Positions 33,575-44,609 are shown, numbered from the stretch's first letter. The stretch is 62,071 bases of DNA from Comamonadaceae bacterium (GCA_947452785.1 CANGDZ010000012.1:1-62071); one strand, 5' to 3'. The notes: generated by a model from the sequence alone, not told the origin. Numbers and translations are program-made.

Positions 33575-34045
33575 TCAAGGTTTGAAAGCAGGGCCCGTCA
33601 ATTTGAATCCGGCTTGCATGCCCCTTTTTTTGAACCAACCTTGGTTCATTTCCAACACAAAACGCACCGGTTTAGTGGAGCAGTGGGAGTCGTCTGATTG
33701 CGGCTTCATGTCTTCCAGATTCACGATGGTGCCGTCGTCCTCGAGAAAAGCCGCGGTCAACGCGGTCAATGTGTTGCGCATCCAAAAACACTGCACCGAG
33801 GGTTGCTCGAACACAAACAACATGCCTTCGTTTTGCGGCAAGTCTTTGCGCCACATCAGTCCAATTTGCCGCTGCTCGGGCGTTTGGGCCAATTGCGTAT
33901 CGATCAAATGCATGCCCGCGCCCAATTTAATGCGCGCTAAACGGGACTGCGGTTCGCCTTGGGCTTGGCTGAGCAGGGGCACGCTGGCCAGCACAAGCCC
34001 AGCAAGGAGGGATGCCATGCGCATCTTGGAAGCCAGTGAAAACAT
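33575..34045 (-). CDS. DUF192 family exported protein
   Basis: The 156-residue protein has a signal peptide (residues 1-29, LLAGLVLASVPLLSQAQG). The DUF192 domain follows: AQTPEQRQIGLMWRKDLPQNEGMLFVF, CFWMRNTLTALTAAFL, and VRFVLEMNQGWFKKRGMQ near the C-terminus. The fold is a small beta-barrel and the biochemical role is unknown. It is divergent from icd, with a short spacer of 73 bases. Confidence 0.88.
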   Translation of the reverse strand: MFSLASKMRMASLLAGLVLASVPLLSQAQGEPQSRLARIKLGAGMHLIDTQLAQTPEQRQIGLMWRKDLPQNEGMLFVFEQPSVQCFWMRNTLTALTAAFLEDDGTIVNLEDMKPQSDDSHCSTKPVRFVLEMNQGWFKKRGMQAGFKLTGPAFKP

Positions 34046-34118
34046 GATGGATCCGACTCAGGGGTAGACAGACTTGAAGTGTAAACTGACCACCAGCCTC
34101 ACTCCTTAAGCTTTACCC

Positions 34119-35372
34119 ATGTCCTCACACGTTCACGTACCGGCGCAAGGTCACTCCATCACGGTCAATGCCGACATGTCCTTGAACGTGCCGATGCAGC
34201 CCATCATTCCCTTCATTGAGGGCGATGGAACCGGTCGCGACGTGACCCCGGTGATGATTCGGGTGGTGGACGCCGCTGTGGCCAAAGCCTATGGCGGTGA
34301 GCGTCAAATTCAGTGGATGGAGGTCTATGCCGGTGAAAAAGCGCACCAGATCTATGGTCAGGATGTGGGTCTGCCTCTTGAAACCTTGGCTGCTTTGCGC
34401 GACTACGTGGTCTCCATCAAAGGGCCGTTGACCACGCCGGTGGGAGGCGGCATCCGGTCGTTGAACGTGAGTTTGCGTCAAGAACTGGACTTGTACGTTT
34501 GCCTGCGCCCCATTCGTTACTTTCAGGGCGTGCCATCGCCTTTGAAGGAGCCTGAAAAAACCAATATGGTGATCTTTCGTGAAAACTCGGAAGATATTTA
34601 TGCCGGCATCGAGTTCGAGGCCGAAAGCGACAATGCCAAGAAGCTGATCCACTTTTTGACCCACGAGCTGGGGCAGAAAACCATCCGTTTCCCCAACACC
34701 TCGGGGATCGGCGTCAAGCCCGTGTCGCGTGAAGGCACCGAGCGCTTGGTGCGCAAGGCGATTCAGTACGCCATTGACCACAACAAGCCCAGCGTGACGG
34801 TGGTGCACAAGGGCAACATCATGAAGTTCACTGAGGGGGCGTTTCGAGACTGGGCCTACGCTTTAGCGCAAAAAGAGTTTGGCGCCCAATTGATCGACGA
34901 TGGCCCCTGGTGCCAAATCACCCACCCGAAGACGGGCAAACCGATTGTGATCAAGGACGTGATCGCTGATGCCTTTTTGCAACAAATCCTGCTGCGACCT
35001 GCCGATTACGCCGTGGTCGCCACCTTGAACCTCAACGGCGACTACCTTTCTGATGCTTTGGCCGCGCAAGTGGGCGGCATTGGCATTGCCCCGGGAGCCA
35101 ATCTCTCTGATTCGATCGCCTGCTTTGAAGCCACGCACGGCACCTCGCCCAAATACGCCGGGAAAGACTATGTCAACCCGGGTTCACTGATTCTGTCGGC
35201 AGAGATGATGCTTCGCCACATGGGCTGGATCCAGGCCGCTGACCTTATTTTGCAGTCGATGGAAAAGGCGGTGGCCAGTAAACGCGTGACCTATGACTTT
35301 GCCCGTCTGATGGACGGCGCCACCCAGGTCAGCTGCTCTGGGTTTGGCCAGGTGATGATCGATCAGATGTGA
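34119..35372 (+). CDS. icd: NADP-dependent isocitrate dehydrogenase
   Basis: The 417-residue TCA-cycle enzyme converts isocitrate to 2-oxoglutarate and CO2 in the cytoplasm. Visible family segments are [16 protein letters not shown] near 30, and [22 protein letters not shown] near 108, which contains the serine that isocitrate dehydrogenase kinase modifies in enterics. [14 protein letters not shown] lies near 155. [22 protein letters not shown] contains the metal-binding aspartates. [21 protein letters not shown] with the downstream Lys/Tyr pair indicates NADP preference. The length matches the E. coli enzyme (416). The 3' end overlaps the convergent cold-shock gene by 10 bases. Confidence 0.96.
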   Translation: MSSHVHVPAQGHSITVNADMSLNVPMQPIIPFIEGDGTGRDVTPVMIRVVDAAVAKAYGGERQIQWMEVYAGEKAHQIYGQDVGLPLETLAALRDYVVSIKGPLTTPVGGGIRSLNVSLRQELDLYVCLRPIRYFQGVPSPLKEPEKTNMVIFRENSEDIYAGIEFEAESDNAKKLIHFLTHELGQKTIRFPNTSGIGVKPVSREGTERLVRKAIQYAIDHNKPSVTVVHKGNIMKFTEGAFRDWAYALAQKEFGAQLIDDGPWCQITHPKTGKPIVIKDVIADAFLQQILLRPADYAVVATLNLNGDYLSDALAAQVGGIGIAPGANLSDSIACFEATHGTSPKYAGKDYVNPGSLILSAEMMLRHMGWIQAADLILQSMEKAVASKRVTYDFARLMDGATQVSCSGFGQVMIDQM

Positions 35373-35614
35373 TCGGTGGCCGCCGGGTTCGCCTGGGTGT
35401 CTGCAGCCAATTCTTCGTTCCGAATGTTCGCCGCCGTCAGGCCCTTGGGGCCATTGGTGATGTCAAAGGACACCCGTGCGCCTTCTTTCAGGCTTTTATA
35501 CCCCTCCATGGTGATGGCCGAAAAGTGGGCGAAAACGTCCGCGCCACCACCCTCAGGTTCAATGAAACCGAAACCTTTGGCGTCATTGAACCACTTAACT
35601 TTTCCAGTTGCCAT
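35363..35614 (-). CDS. CspA-family cold-shock/RNA chaperone protein
   Basis: The 83-residue protein has the cold-shock domain with RNP1 (KGFGFIEP, residues 14-21) and RNP2-like VFAHFSAI. It begins [18 protein letters not shown], and an extra tail of about 15 residues follows the usual end ([21 protein letters not shown]). The ATG at 35614 has CGGAGA upstream; a longer frame to 35737 lacks family similarity. The region upstream on this strand is about 186 bases to clpS and includes TTGACA near 35667-35672 without a good -10 match. Binding of RNA or single-stranded DNA is expected. Confidence 0.93.
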   Translation of the reverse strand: MATGKVKWFNDAKGFGFIEPEGGGADVFAHFSAITMEGYKSLKEGARVSFDITNGPKGLTAANIRNEELAADTQANPAATDHI

Positions 35615-35800
35615 ATATGTCTCCGGCATTTTTATAGGTTCAGTGTGATCTGAGTCCAGTGAAATTGTCAATTCGCACTTTTCCCATTCATGCTCAGTTT
35701 CGACTCGAATATCCAATTTTTTGCTGTTTTCATGCAATTTTCACAAGGTCTTATTGCGACGCGCTCTCAGAAGCCCTTCTGGCTCGATAGAATGAAAATC

Positions 35801-36160
35801 ATGGCAACCCGAAAACCTGTTTCCCCCGCGCTCCCGCCACAACCGACGCGCACTGCTGACGGCGGTGATTCGCTGGTTCTTGACCGGATCACCGAAAAGA
35901 TCAAACCCCCGCAGATGCACCAAGTCCTGATGCTGAACGACGACTTCACCCCCATGGAGTTTGTGGTGCTGGTGATTCAGGAGTTTTTCAGCAAGGACCG
36001 CGAATCGGCCACCCAAATCATGCTCAAAATCCATCTGGACGGTAAAGCGGTGTGCGGCGTTTATTCCAAAGATGTGGCCGCCACCAAGGTGGACCAGGTG
36101 CTGGATGCGGCCCGACAAGCGGGCCATCCCTTGCAATGTGTCAGTGAACCTGTTGAATAA
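35801..36160 (+). CDS. clpS: ClpS adaptor for ClpAP protease
   Basis: The 119-residue adaptor hands N-degron substrates to ClpA. The core [24 protein letters not shown] (about 43-66) contains the NDD/M residues of the N-degron pocket. [19 protein letters not shown] follows and contacts the ClpA N-domain. The first 40 residues are a Pro/Thr-rich flexible extension, as in other ClpS proteins. The ATG at 35801 is favoured by family starts (MATRKP); ATG 35792 would add three residues. clpA follows after 57 bases. Confidence 0.95.
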   Translation: MATRKPVSPALPPQPTRTADGGDSLVLDRITEKIKPPQMHQVLMLNDDFTPMEFVVLVIQEFFSKDRESATQIMLKIHLDGKAVCGVYSKDVAATKVDQVLDAARQAGHPLQCVSEPVE

Positions 36161-36217
36161 ACCTTGTCTGTCCCCACGTACTCCCTATTCATTATTTACA
36201 AGGCTTAAGGAAATCAC

Positions 36218-38542
36218 ATGATTGCCCAAGAACTGGAAGTCAGCTTGCACATGGCCTTTGTCGAAGCACGGCAACAACGCCACGAGTTCATCACGGTGGA
36301 GCATTTGCTCCTGGCCCTGTTGGACAACCCCAGCGCGGCTGAAGTGTTGCGCGCTTGCTCGGCCAATATCGACGACCTGCGCCATGCGCTGGCCGGTTTC
36401 ATCAAAGACAACACGCCCCAAGTGGCGGGCAGTGAAGAGGTGGACACCCAACCCACGCTAGGGTTTCAGCGTGTGATTCAGCGCGCCATCATGCATGTGC
36501 AGTCCACAGGCAATGGCAAAAAAGAAGTCACCGGCGCGAATGTACTGGTGGCCATTTTTGGCGAAAAAGACTCCCACGCCGTGTATTACCTGCACCAGCA
36601 GGGCATCACCCGCTTGGATGTGGTCAATTTCATCGCGCACGGCATTCGCAAAAGCGATCCGCCTGAAGTGACCAAGCCCGAAGCCTCGCCCAGTTCTGAG
36701 TCAGAAGAGCAGGGCGGTGGTGAGCGCAATGAAAAAGCCTCGCCTTTGGAGCAGTACACCCAAAACCTGAATCAGGCCGCCAAAGACGGCAAGATCGACC
36801 CCTTGATTGGGCGCGAGTACGAAGTCGAGCGCACGATTCAGATTTTGTGCCGCCGCCGTAAAAACAACCCCTTGTTGGTGGGCGAGGCCGGTGTGGGCAA
36901 GACGGCGATTGCCGAGGGTTTGGCTTGGCGCATCACCCAAGGCACAGTGCCTGAAATTTTGGCCGAAGCCAATGTTTACTCCTTGGACATGGGCGCTTTA
37001 CTGGCCGGTACCAAATACCGGGGTGATTTTGAACAACGCCTCAAAGGCGTTCTCAAAGCGCTGAAAGACAAGCCCAATGGCATCTTATTTATTGACGAAA
37101 TCCACACCCTGATCGGTGCGGGTGCGGCCTCTGGCGGCACCTTGGACGCATCTAACCTGCTCAAGCCAGCGCTGTCCAGTGGCCAGCTCAAATGCATTGG
37201 CGCCACCACCTTCACCGAGTACCGCGGTATTTTCGAAAAAGATGCGGCTTTGGCACGGCGCTTTCAGAAAATCGATGTGGTCGAGCCCACCGTGTCTGAA
37301 ACGGTGGACATCTTGAAGGGCCTCAAGTCCCGTTTTGAAGAGCACCACAATGTCAAATACGCCGCAGCAGCGCTGCAGGCGGCGGCCGAGTTGTCGGCCA
37401 AGTTCATCAACGACCGTCACTTGCCCGACAAGGCGATTGACGTGATCGACGAAGCCGGCGCAGCCCAGCGCATCATGGTCGCGTCCAAACGCAAGAAGAT
37501 CATTGGCAAGGCCGAGATCGAAGACATTGTGGCCAAGATCGCGCGCATTCCGCCGGCCAATGTGTCCAACGACGACCGCAGCAAGTTGCAAACCATTGAG
37601 CGCGACTTGAAGAGCGTGGTCTTTGGACAAGACAAGGCGCTTGAAGTCTTGGCTTCTGCCGTCAAGATGGCGCGCTCGGGCTTGGGCAAGACCGACAAAC
37701 CGATTGGTTCGTTCTTGTTCTCAGGCCCCACGGGCGTGGGCAAAACCGAAGCGGCCAAGCAGTTGGCCTACATCTTGGGCATTGACCTGATTCGCTTTGA
37801 CATGTCCGAGTACATGGAGCGCCATGCGGTGAGCCGTTTGATCGGAGCGCCGCCTGGCTACGTGGGCTTTGACCAAGGCGGTTTGCTGACCGAAGCCGTG
37901 ACCAAAAAGCCGCATTGCGTCTTGCTCCTCGACGAGATCGAAAAGGCCCACCCCGACATCTACAACGTCTTGTTGCAGGTGATGGACCACGGTACCTTGA
38001 CCGACAACAACGGGCGCAAAGCCGACTTTCGCAACGTGATCATCATCATGACCACCAACGCGGGCGCGGAGACCATGAACAAAGCCACCATTGGCTTCAC
38101 TAACCCGCGCCAAGCGGGCGACGAAATGGGCGATATCAAACGCCTGTTCACGCCCGAGTTCCGCAACCGCTTGGACTCGATGGTCAGCTTCAAGGCGTTG
38201 GACGAAAACGTCATCATGCGGGTGGTCGACAAGTTCTTGCTGCAACTGGAAACCCAGCTCACCGAGAAAAAAGTCGACGTCACTTTCACTGACAAGCTGC
38301 GCAAGTTCTTGGCGAAAAAGGGTTTCGATCCTCTCATGGGCGCACGTCCTATGCAGCGCTTAATCCAGGACACGATTCGCAAAGCCTTGGCCGACGAGTT
38401 GCTGTTTGGTCGATTGATCGATGGCGGGCGTTTGAATGTGGACATCGACGACAAGGACGAAGTCTTGCTCGACATTCAGCCGCTGCCCAAGAAAGAGGGC
38501 CGCGCGGTCAAGTCGGAACCCACCGAGCCAGCCGAAGCCTGA
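36218..38542 (+). CDS. clpA: ClpA ATPase/unfoldase subunit of ClpAP
   Basis: The 774-residue AAA+ unfoldase feeds proteins into ClpP. An N-terminal double Clp_N domain spans residues 1-145. The first AAA module has Walker A GEAGVGKT at 222-229 and Walker B LFIDEIHTL. The second has Walker A GPTGVGKT at 503-510 and VLLLDEIEKAHPDI. LIGAPPGYVGFDQGG is the pore-loop region. There is no ClpB-type middle coiled coil, which fits ClpA. A charged linker rich in Ser/Glu lies at about 150-175. The gene pairs with clpS upstream and ends at a bidirectional terminator. Confidence 0.97.
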   Translation: MIAQELEVSLHMAFVEARQQRHEFITVEHLLLALLDNPSAAEVLRACSANIDDLRHALAGFIKDNTPQVAGSEEVDTQPTLGFQRVIQRAIMHVQSTGNGKKEVTGANVLVAIFGEKDSHAVYYLHQQGITRLDVVNFIAHGIRKSDPPEVTKPEASPSSESEEQGGGERNEKASPLEQYTQNLNQAAKDGKIDPLIGREYEVERTIQILCRRRKNNPLLVGEAGVGKTAIAEGLAWRITQGTVPEILAEANVYSLDMGALLAGTKYRGDFEQRLKGVLKALKDKPNGILFIDEIHTLIGAGAASGGTLDASNLLKPALSSGQLKCIGATTFTEYRGIFEKDAALARRFQKIDVVEPTVSETVDILKGLKSRFEEHHNVKYAAAALQAAAELSAKFINDRHLPDKAIDVIDEAGAAQRIMVASKRKKIIGKAEIEDIVAKIARIPPANVSNDDRSKLQTIERDLKSVVFGQDKALEVLASAVKMARSGLGKTDKPIGSFLFSGPTGVGKTEAAKQLAYILGIDLIRFDMSEYMERHAVSRLIGAPPGYVGFDQGGLLTEAVTKKPHCVLLLDEIEKAHPDIYNVLLQVMDHGTLTDNNGRKADFRNVIIIMTTNAGAETMNKATIGFTNPRQAGDEMGDIKRLFTPEFRNRLDSMVSFKALDENVIMRVVDKFLLQLETQLTEKKVDVTFTDKLRKFLAKKGFDPLMGARPMQRLIQDTIRKALADELLFGRLIDGGRLNVDIDDKDEVLLDIQPLPKKEGRAVKSEPTEPAEA

Positions 38543-38561
38543 GGCTGGTTTAGGGGGGGGC

Positions 38562-38587
38562 AAAAAAACCGCTGTTGCGGTTTTTTT
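38562..38587. terminator. Bidirectional hairpin terminator between clpA and the HerA-like gene
   Basis: AAAAAAACCGC-tgtt-GCGGTTTTTTT forms an 11-bp stem with a 4-base loop. T tracts occur on both strands. The flanking genes converge, ending at 38542 and 38607, so it likely serves both. Confidence 0.9.
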
Positions 38588-38606
38588 GTGGGTACTCGAT
38601 ATAGCC

Positions 38607-40151
38607 TTAGCGCCGCCTGCCGCCACCGCCCAGCAAGGAGCCCAGCACGCCGCGCACGATCTCTCGGCCAATGGACGAGCCCACGGTGCGCACCGCGCTT
38701 TTGACCACCAGTTGCGCAATGCCATCGCGGTGACCGCCGCGCGGGCCTTCGGTGCCAAACAGCAGGCTACTCATACTGCCCATCAGACCCCCATCGCTGG
38801 CGCCGGCAGGGTTGCTTGCCGAAGGCGGCATCCCCGCCGCGTTGGCCGCTGCGGCGCCCAAGCTGGCGCCCTTGGCTTTAAGCACCTCATAGGCCGATTC
38901 GCGGTCCAATAATTGCTCATAAACGCCGGCCACCAACGAGCCGTCGCGCAAGGCTTTGCGCTGCTCCGAGGTGATGGGGCCGATCTGGCTGCCCGGTGGG
39001 ATTACAAATACGCGCTCGGTCTCTGTGGGGCGGCCTTTTTCGTCCAGGAAACTGATCAAGGCCTCACCCACCGCCAACTCGGTGATGGCGGCCTCAATGT
39101 CCAACCCGGCTTTAGGCCGCATGGTTTGCGCCGTGGCCTTGACGGCTTTTTGGTCGCGCGGCGTGAAGGCCCGCAGCGCATGCTGCACCCGGTTGCCCAA
39201 CTGGCCCAGCACATTGTCCGGAATATCCAGCGGGTTTTGCGTGACGAAATAAACCCCTACGCCTTTGGAGCGCACCAGTCGCACCACCAACTCGATGCGG
39301 TCGACCAGTGCTTTGGGCGCTTCGTTGAACAGCAGGTGGGCTTCGTCAAAGAAAAACACCAGTTTGGGTTTGTCGGGGTCGCCAATTTCGGGCAGTTGCT
39401 CAAACAATTCCGACAGCATCCACAGCAAAAAGGTGGCGTACAAGCGCGGCGAGTTGAGCAGTTTGTCGGCCGCCAAGACGTTGATCACGCCTTTGTTGTC
39501 CACGGTCTGCATGAAGTCTTGGATGTTGAGCATGGGCTCGCCGCAAAACTGGTCGCCGCCTTGCTCTTCAATTTGCAGCAAACCGCGCTGAATGGCGCCA
39601 ATACTGGCCGCGCTGATGTTGCCGTAGTCGGTGGTGAATTGTTTCGCGTTCTCACCCACATAGGACAACATGCTGCGCAGGTCTTTCATGTCCAGCAGCA
39701 AGAGGCCGTTGTCATCGGCAATTTTGAACACCAAACTCAAGACCCCAGCTTGGGTATCGTTCAAATTGAGCATGCGGTTGAGCAGCAGCGGGCCCATGTC
39801 GCTGATGGTGGCGCGCACCGGATGGCCTTGTTCGCCAAAAACGTCCCACAAAGTGGTGGGGCAGGCCACTGGCGTAGGCCGCTCAATGCCGCGACTGGCC
39901 AATGCCGCTGCCAACTTCTCGTTAATGTGACCGCTTTGGCTGATGCCGCTCAAGTCGCCTTTGACATCGGCCATAAAGACGGGCACACCGATATTGGAGA
40001 AGCTTTCAGCCAGTTTTTGCAAGGTGACGGTTTTGCCGGTGCCGGTGGCCCCGGTGATCAGACCGTGGCGGTTGGCCAGACGGGCGAGCAAGGCGCATTC
40101 GGTCTGGGCATTGCGGGCAATTGGCATGTCATTGGGCATGGCATCGGTCAT
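38607..40151 (-). CDS. HerA-like helicase/ATPase, DUF853 family
   Basis: The 514-residue protein has Walker [13 protein letters not shown] near residue 34 and [14 protein letters not shown] near 59. The Walker B region is [16 protein letters not shown] near 270, and [26 protein letters not shown] near 305 carries sensor-like residues. The C-terminal third is the DUF853 part and ends in a Gly/Arg-rich LLGGGGRRR. Related proteins are HerA/FtsK-superfamily ATPases; no NurA nuclease gene is adjacent. Its cellular role is not established. It is divergent from yebC. Confidence 0.9.
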   Translation of the reverse strand: MTDAMPNDMPIARNAQTECALLARLANRHGLITGATGTGKTVTLQKLAESFSNIGVPVFMADVKGDLSGISQSGHINEKLAAALASRGIERPTPVACPTTLWDVFGEQGHPVRATISDMGPLLLNRMLNLNDTQAGVLSLVFKIADDNGLLLLDMKDLRSMLSYVGENAKQFTTDYGNISAASIGAIQRGLLQIEEQGGDQFCGEPMLNIQDFMQTVDNKGVINVLAADKLLNSPRLYATFLLWMLSELFEQLPEIGDPDKPKLVFFFDEAHLLFNEAPKALVDRIELVVRLVRSKGVGVYFVTQNPLDIPDNVLGQLGNRVQHALRAFTPRDQKAVKATAQTMRPKAGLDIEAAITELAVGEALISFLDEKGRPTETERVFVIPPGSQIGPITSEQRKALRDGSLVAGVYEQLLDRESAYEVLKAKGASLGAAAANAAGMPPSASNPAGASDGGLMGSMSSLLFGTEGPRGGHRDGIAQLVVKSAVRTVGSSIGREIVRGVLGSLLGGGGRRR

Positions 40152-40222
40152 TGTGAAGGCTCCCTTTGCGGTAAAAGTAAAATCGCAGTCAGTAGATTAA
40201 ATCAAGAATCAAGGACGCGACG

Positions 40223-40948
40223 ATGGCAGGCCACAGTAAATGGGCAAATATTCAACACCGCAAGGGTCGGCAGGACGAAAAACGCCAACGCATCTGGACC
40301 CGCGTGGTGCGCGAGATCATGGTCGCAGCCCGCACCGGCGGTGGCGATGTGTCCGCTAATCCCAGGTTGCGACTGGCGATTGAAAAGGCCAAAGCGGCCA
40401 ATATGCCGGCCGACACTATCAAACGCAACGTCGACAAAGCCACCGGCAACCTGGAAGGCGTGAGCTACGAAGAGATTCGCTACGAAGGCTACGGCATTGG
40501 CGGCGCGGCGGTCTTGGTGGACACCATGACGGACAACCGGGTGCGCACCGTGGCCGAAGTGCGCCACGCCTTCAGCAAATACGGCGGCAATTTGGGCGCC
40601 GAAGGCTCGGTGGCGTTCCAGTTTAAAAACTGCGGCCAGCTGATTTTTGCCCCGGGCACCAACGAAGACAAGGTCATGGAAGTGGCTTTAGAAGCTGGTG
40701 CCGAGGACGTGATCACTGATGACGACGGTGCCATCGAGGTGCTGACCTTGCCCACTGAATTTGAAGCGGTCAAGCAGGCCTTGGAGGCTGCGGGCTTGCT
40801 GCCCGACATGGCCGAGGTCACGATGCGTGCAGAAAACGCCATCGAGTTGGCCGGAGAAGATGCCGCACGCATGCAAAAACTGCTGGACGTGCTGGAAGAT
40901 TTGGACGACGTGCAAAACGTCTTCCACAACGCTGAAATATCCGAATAA
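40223..40948 (+). CDS. YebC/TACO1-family protein
   Basis: The 241-residue protein begins [21 protein letters not shown], the family hallmark. [29 protein letters not shown] follows, and then [18 protein letters not shown] near 115. Members have been described as transcriptional regulators and, more recently, as helpers of translation through difficult peptide stretches, so the function is left open. It heads the plus-strand housekeeping run, with 11 bases to purD. Confidence 0.95.
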   Translation: MAGHSKWANIQHRKGRQDEKRQRIWTRVVREIMVAARTGGGDVSANPRLRLAIEKAKAANMPADTIKRNVDKATGNLEGVSYEEIRYEGYGIGGAAVLVDTMTDNRVRTVAEVRHAFSKYGGNLGAEGSVAFQFKNCGQLIFAPGTNEDKVMEVALEAGAEDVITDDDGAIEVLTLPTEFEAVKQALEAAGLLPDMAEVTMRAENAIELAGEDAARMQKLLDVLEDLDDVQNVFHNAEISE

Positions 40949-40959
40949 GGGCAATGGTC

Positions 40960-42246
40960 ATGAAAGTTTTGGTTGTAGGCGGCGGTGGCCGCGAACACGC
41001 TTTGGCGTGGAAGTTGTCCCAGTCCGAGCGGATTCAGCAGGTCTATGTGGCCCCGGGCAACGGCGGCACAGCGCGCGATAAACATTTGGTCAATGTGCCG
41101 ATCACCGACATCCCTGCCCTGCGCCAGTGGGTGATCGCCAACCGCATCGAGCTGACCGTGGTCGGGCCTGAGGCGCCTTTGGCGGCCGGCATTGTGGACG
41201 ACTTTCGTGCCCATGGCTTGCGAATTTTTGGCCCCACCCAAGCCGCAGCGCAACTGGAAAGCTCCAAAGCGTTTTCCAAGGCGTTCATGCAGCGACATCG
41301 CATTCCCACGGCCGAGTTTGAGACCTTCACCGATGCCACTTTGGCCCATGCGTATGTGGACCTGAAGGGCGCGCCGATTGTGGTCAAGGCAGACGGTCTG
41401 GCTGCAGGCAAAGGCGTGGTGGTGGCCATGAGCTTGCAAGAAGCGCATGAGGCGATTGACTTCATGCTGCTCGACAACACCTTGGGCGTGGCGCACAACG
41501 CCGGCGGTGCCCGGGTGGTGATTGAAGAATTTTTGCACGGCGAAGAAGCCAGCTTCATCGTGCTGTGCGATGGCAAGAACGTGGTGGCTCTGGCCACCAG
41601 CCAAGACCACAAGCGCTTGCAAGACGGCGACCAAGGCCCCAACACCGGCGGCATGGGCGCTTACTCGCCCGCACCGGTGGTGACTGCCGAGGTCCATGCC
41701 CGCGCCATGCGCGAAGTCATTTTGCCGACCATTCGCGGCATGGAAAAAGACGGCATTCAGTACACCGGATTTTTGTACGCCGGTTTGATGATCGACCCCC
41801 AAGGTCAACTTAAAACCCTGGAATTCAACTGCCGCATGGGCGACCCTGAGACCCAGCCCATCATGATGCGTTTGAAAACGGATCTGGTCGATGTCATGCT
41901 CGCCGCTACCTCCGGCGGTTTGGACCAGGTTGAGCTGGAGTGGGATCGCCGCGTCGCGATGGGCGTGGTCTTGGCCGCTGCTGGCTACCCCATGCATCCG
42001 CGTAAAGGCGATGTTATTACCGGTTTACCTGCGGACCACAGCGAGGCCATGGTGTTCCATGCCGGCACGGCCAATGAGGCAGGCCAGACCGTCACCAGCG
42101 GTGGCCGCGTGCTGTGCGTGACAGTGCTTGCCGACTCGGTGCGCCAGGCGCAGCAAAAAGCCTACGAGGTCACCCAAGGCATCCATTTCGATGGCATGCA
42201 GTACCGCAGTGACATTGGCTTTCGGGCCATCAAGCAAAGCGCCTGA
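40960..42246 (+). CDS. purD: Phosphoribosylamine-glycine ligase (GAR synthetase)
   Basis: The 428-residue ATP-grasp enzyme makes glycinamide ribonucleotide in purine synthesis. It begins [19 protein letters not shown], with PGNGGTA near 40, [15 protein letters not shown] near 70, the ATP-grasp loop [13 protein letters not shown] near 140, and [19 protein letters not shown] near 290. ATG 40960 was preferred over ATG 40954 because AAGGG is 8 bases from the first and only 2 from the second. It is followed after one base by hemF. Confidence 0.96.
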   Translation: MKVLVVGGGGREHALAWKLSQSERIQQVYVAPGNGGTARDKHLVNVPITDIPALRQWVIANRIELTVVGPEAPLAAGIVDDFRAHGLRIFGPTQAAAQLESSKAFSKAFMQRHRIPTAEFETFTDATLAHAYVDLKGAPIVVKADGLAAGKGVVVAMSLQEAHEAIDFMLLDNTLGVAHNAGGARVVIEEFLHGEEASFIVLCDGKNVVALATSQDHKRLQDGDQGPNTGGMGAYSPAPVVTAEVHARAMREVILPTIRGMEKDGIQYTGFLYAGLMIDPQGQLKTLEFNCRMGDPETQPIMMRLKTDLVDVMLAATSGGLDQVELEWDRRVAMGVVLAAAGYPMHPRKGDVITGLPADHSEAMVFHAGTANEAGQTVTSGGRVLCVTVLADSVRQAQQKAYEVTQGIHFDGMQYRSDIGFRAIKQSA

Positions 42247-42247
42247 C

Positions 42248-43168
42248 ATGAGCGAAACCTTCGATATTGCCTCGGTGCGCAGCTACCTCGTGGGCTTGCA
42301 ACAACGCATCACCAGTGGTTTGAACGCCATCGACGCCACGCCCTTTGTGGTGGATGCCTGGCACAAAGAAGCGCATGAGCCACTGCAGGGCCAGGGCATC
42401 ACCATGATCATGGAAGGCGGGCCGGTGTTTGAGCGCGCGGGTTGTGGCTTCTCGCATGTGAGTGGCCCCAAGCTGCCACCCTCAGCCACAGCGCATCGCC
42501 CGGAGTTGGCCGGTGCGCCCTTTGAGGCTATGGGCGTGTCCTTGGTGTTTCATCCGCGAAACCCCTATGTACCCACGGTGCACATGAATGTACGCATGAT
42601 TGTGTCTAAGCCCGAGGGCGCGCCGCCCGTGGCTTGGTTTGGCGGTGGCATGGACTTGACACCCTATTACGGCTTTGACGAGGACGCGGTGCATTTTCAC
42701 CAAACCTGCAAAGACGCTTTGGCGCCTTTTGGCGCCGATCTGCATCCAAGGTTCAAAGCCTGGTGCGACACTTATTTTTGCAATAAACACCGCCAAGAGC
42801 AGCGCGGTGTGGGCGGCATTTTCTTCGACGATTTTGCGGAGCTGGGTATGTCCCAAAGCTTGGCCATGCTGCAAAGCGTGGGCGATGCTTTATTGCCGGC
42901 TTATCTGCCGATTGTGCAAGCGCGCAAAGACATGGCTTATGGCGCGCGCGAGCGTGATTTTCAGTTGTATCGCCGTGGGCGTTATGTGGAGTTCAATTTG
43001 GTGTGGGATCGGGGCACGCATTTTGGCTTGCAATCGGGCGGGCGCACCGAGTCCATTTTGTTGTCCATGCCGCCCCTGGTGAGTTGGTCCTACAACCACC
43101 GTGATGCAACTGGATCGCCTGAGGCTCAATTGCTGAGTCACTTTTTAGTGCCCAAGGACTGGGTGTGA
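42248..43168 (+). CDS. hemF: Oxygen-dependent coproporphyrinogen III oxidase
   Basis: The 306-residue enzyme decarboxylates coproporphyrinogen III to protoporphyrinogen IX with O2 in heme synthesis. Diagnostic segments are [13 protein letters not shown] near 115, the [20 protein letters not shown] motif near 136, and [10 protein letters not shown] near 187. [23 protein letters not shown] lies near 237. The ATG is one base after the purD stop, and the end overlaps nadD by four bases (GTGA), so translational coupling along the operon is likely. It implies aerobic heme synthesis. Confidence 0.97.
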   Translation: MSETFDIASVRSYLVGLQQRITSGLNAIDATPFVVDAWHKEAHEPLQGQGITMIMEGGPVFERAGCGFSHVSGPKLPPSATAHRPELAGAPFEAMGVSLVFHPRNPYVPTVHMNVRMIVSKPEGAPPVAWFGGGMDLTPYYGFDEDAVHFHQTCKDALAPFGADLHPRFKAWCDTYFCNKHRQEQRGVGGIFFDDFAELGMSQSLAMLQSVGDALLPAYLPIVQARKDMAYGARERDFQLYRRGRYVEFNLVWDRGTHFGLQSGGRTESILLSMPPLVSWSYNHRDATGSPEAQLLSHFLVPKDWV

Positions 43169-43800
43169 GTTTCGCCCCGCCTTCGGTCGTTAAACGCCTG
43201 GGGGTGTATGGCGGCGCTTTTGATCCGCCGCACCTGGCGCATACGGAGTTGGCGCAGGCCGCGGTCGAGCAGCTGCAACTGGATGCCTTGCGCATCTTCC
43301 CCACAGGGCAAGCTTGGCACAAAGACCGTGACCTTACTGCGGCCGAGCATCGCTTGGCTATGACCCAACTGGCTTTTCAACATGTGCCCCAAGCGCAGGT
43401 GGACGAGCGGGAAATTTGCCGTGCCGGTCCGACCTACACTGTCGACACTTTGCGAGAATTGACACGCGAATACCCCGGCGCGCAATTGTTTTTATTGATG
43501 GGGGCGGACCAGGCCAAATCCTTGTCTCAATGGCATGAAATCGGTGAAATCACACAGTTGGCTATAATTTGTGTCGCTGAGCGTGATGCTCCCGAGATTT
43601 CTAAGGCGCAAGGTCAAGTTTATTCACAGGATGTGGATCCTGTTGTCCAAGGGGACTTTCGAAAGATCGTGCTTCCCCTGATGCCGCACAGCGCCACCGA
43701 CATACGCAACCGCGTCGCGTCGGGCCACCCCCTGAATGCACTGGTCAGTAAGACTGTTGCACGCTATATTCAAGACAACCACCTTTACCTGACTGCCTGA
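43165..43800 (+). CDS. nadD: Nicotinate-nucleotide adenylyltransferase
   Basis: The 211-residue NAD-biosynthesis enzyme has the nucleotidyltransferase start [19 protein letters not shown], where the usual GxFDPxHxxH motif carries the catalytic histidines. It also has [24 protein letters not shown] near 92, and the ISxTxIR-like [13 protein letters not shown] near 174. It uses a GTG start at 43165 overlapping the hemF stop. Its own stop overlaps the rsfS start by one base (TGATG). Confidence 0.95.
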   Translation: MSFAPPSVVKRLGVYGGAFDPPHLAHTELAQAAVEQLQLDALRIFPTGQAWHKDRDLTAAEHRLAMTQLAFQHVPQAQVDEREICRAGPTYTVDTLRELTREYPGAQLFLLMGADQAKSLSQWHEIGEITQLAIICVAERDAPEISKAQGQVYSQDVDPVVQGDFRKIVLPLMPHSATDIRNRVASGHPLNALVSKTVARYIQDNHLYLTA

Positions 43801-44609
43801 TGAACGATACCTCTGCCAAAAAAGACGTCACCAAACTCCAACGCGCCATTGTGGATGCGCTGGAAGACGTGAAAGCCCAAGACATTCAGGTCTTCGATAC
43901 CGAACACTTATCTGCTTTGTTTGAACGCGTGGTGGTGGCTTCGGGCACCTCGAATCGCCAAACCAAAGCCCTGGCTGCCAGTGTGCGCGACAAAGTGCGC
44001 GATGCCGGCTTTCCCAAGCCGCGCATGGAAGGTGAAGACAACGGCGAATGGATCATCGTGGATTGTGGCAGCGCTGTGGTGCATGTGATGCAGCCGACCA
44101 TTCGTTCTTACTACAACTTAGAAGAACTTTGGGGCGAAAAGCCTGTGCGCCTGAAGCTGGGTGCGCCCAAGCCGCTTGATGCCGACGGCAAAAATAGCGC
44201 CCACAAAGAATCCAAGGTCAACCACGCGGGCAAGGCCCCGCGCCGTGTCGACTCCGAACCTGTCAAGGCGCAAATGCCAGGTCGTACCAAGAAAGCGGCT
44301 GTGCCAGTGGCCGGTAAGCCTGCGGCCAAGAAAACTGCAGCCAAAACGCCAGCTGCAAAAAAGCTGTCAGCCAAAAGCATCGCCAAGCCCTCAGTGAAAA
44401 CCGCGGTGAAAGCAGCCGCCAAGCCGGTGGTCAAAACTGCGACCAAGACAGCTGCAAAATCCGTGGCTCAACCCGCGGCCAAGGCGCCCATGAAGTTGGT
44501 CAAGGTCAACGACCCGGCCAAAGCTCCAAAGCGCACCCCCGCTAAATCGGCCGTCAAGCCCGCTCTCAAGCGTGCGCCGGCCAAAAAGGCTGCAGCCCGT
44601 AAAGCCTGA
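43800..44609 (+). CDS. rsfS: Ribosomal silencing factor RsfS with long histone-like tail
   Basis: Residues 1 to about 120 are the RsfS/Iojap domain, which binds uL14 on the large subunit and blocks subunit joining in starved cells. Visible segments are [33 protein letters not shown] and a Trp in [16 protein letters not shown], ending with [12 protein letters not shown]. From about 125 to 269 the protein continues as a Lys/Ala/Pro-rich tail with repeated AAKK, KTAAK and KPAVK-like units, resembling a histone H1 C-terminus. E. coli RsfS is only about 105 residues, so this tail is extra. It lies in the nadD-rsfS-rlmH order. Confidence 0.93.
   Translation: MNDTSAKKDVTKLQRAIVDALEDVKAQDIQVFDTEHLSALFERVVVASGTSNRQTKALAASVRDKVRDAGFPKPRMEGEDNGEWIIVDCGSAVVHVMQPTIRSYYNLEELWGEKPVRLKLGAPKPLDADGKNSAHKESKVNHAGKAPRRVDSEPVKAQMPGRTKKAAVPVAGKPAAKKTAAKTPAAKKLSAKSIAKPSVKTAVKAAAKPVVKTATKTAAKSVAQPAAKAPMKLVKVNDPAKAPKRTPAKSAVKPALKRAPAKKAAARKA

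Noticed and set aside
38913-40463. 516-codon open frame on the plus strand antisense to the HerA-like gene
   Set aside because: It is a frame shadow: the minus strand encodes a protein with clear Walker motifs, and this frame also crosses the real yebC start. Its translation has no recognisable domain.
40489-41997. 502-codon open frame on the minus strand antisense to purD and yebC
   Set aside because: purD and yebC are unmistakable on the plus strand; the antisense product is His/Gln-rich noise typical of GC-rich third-position shadows.
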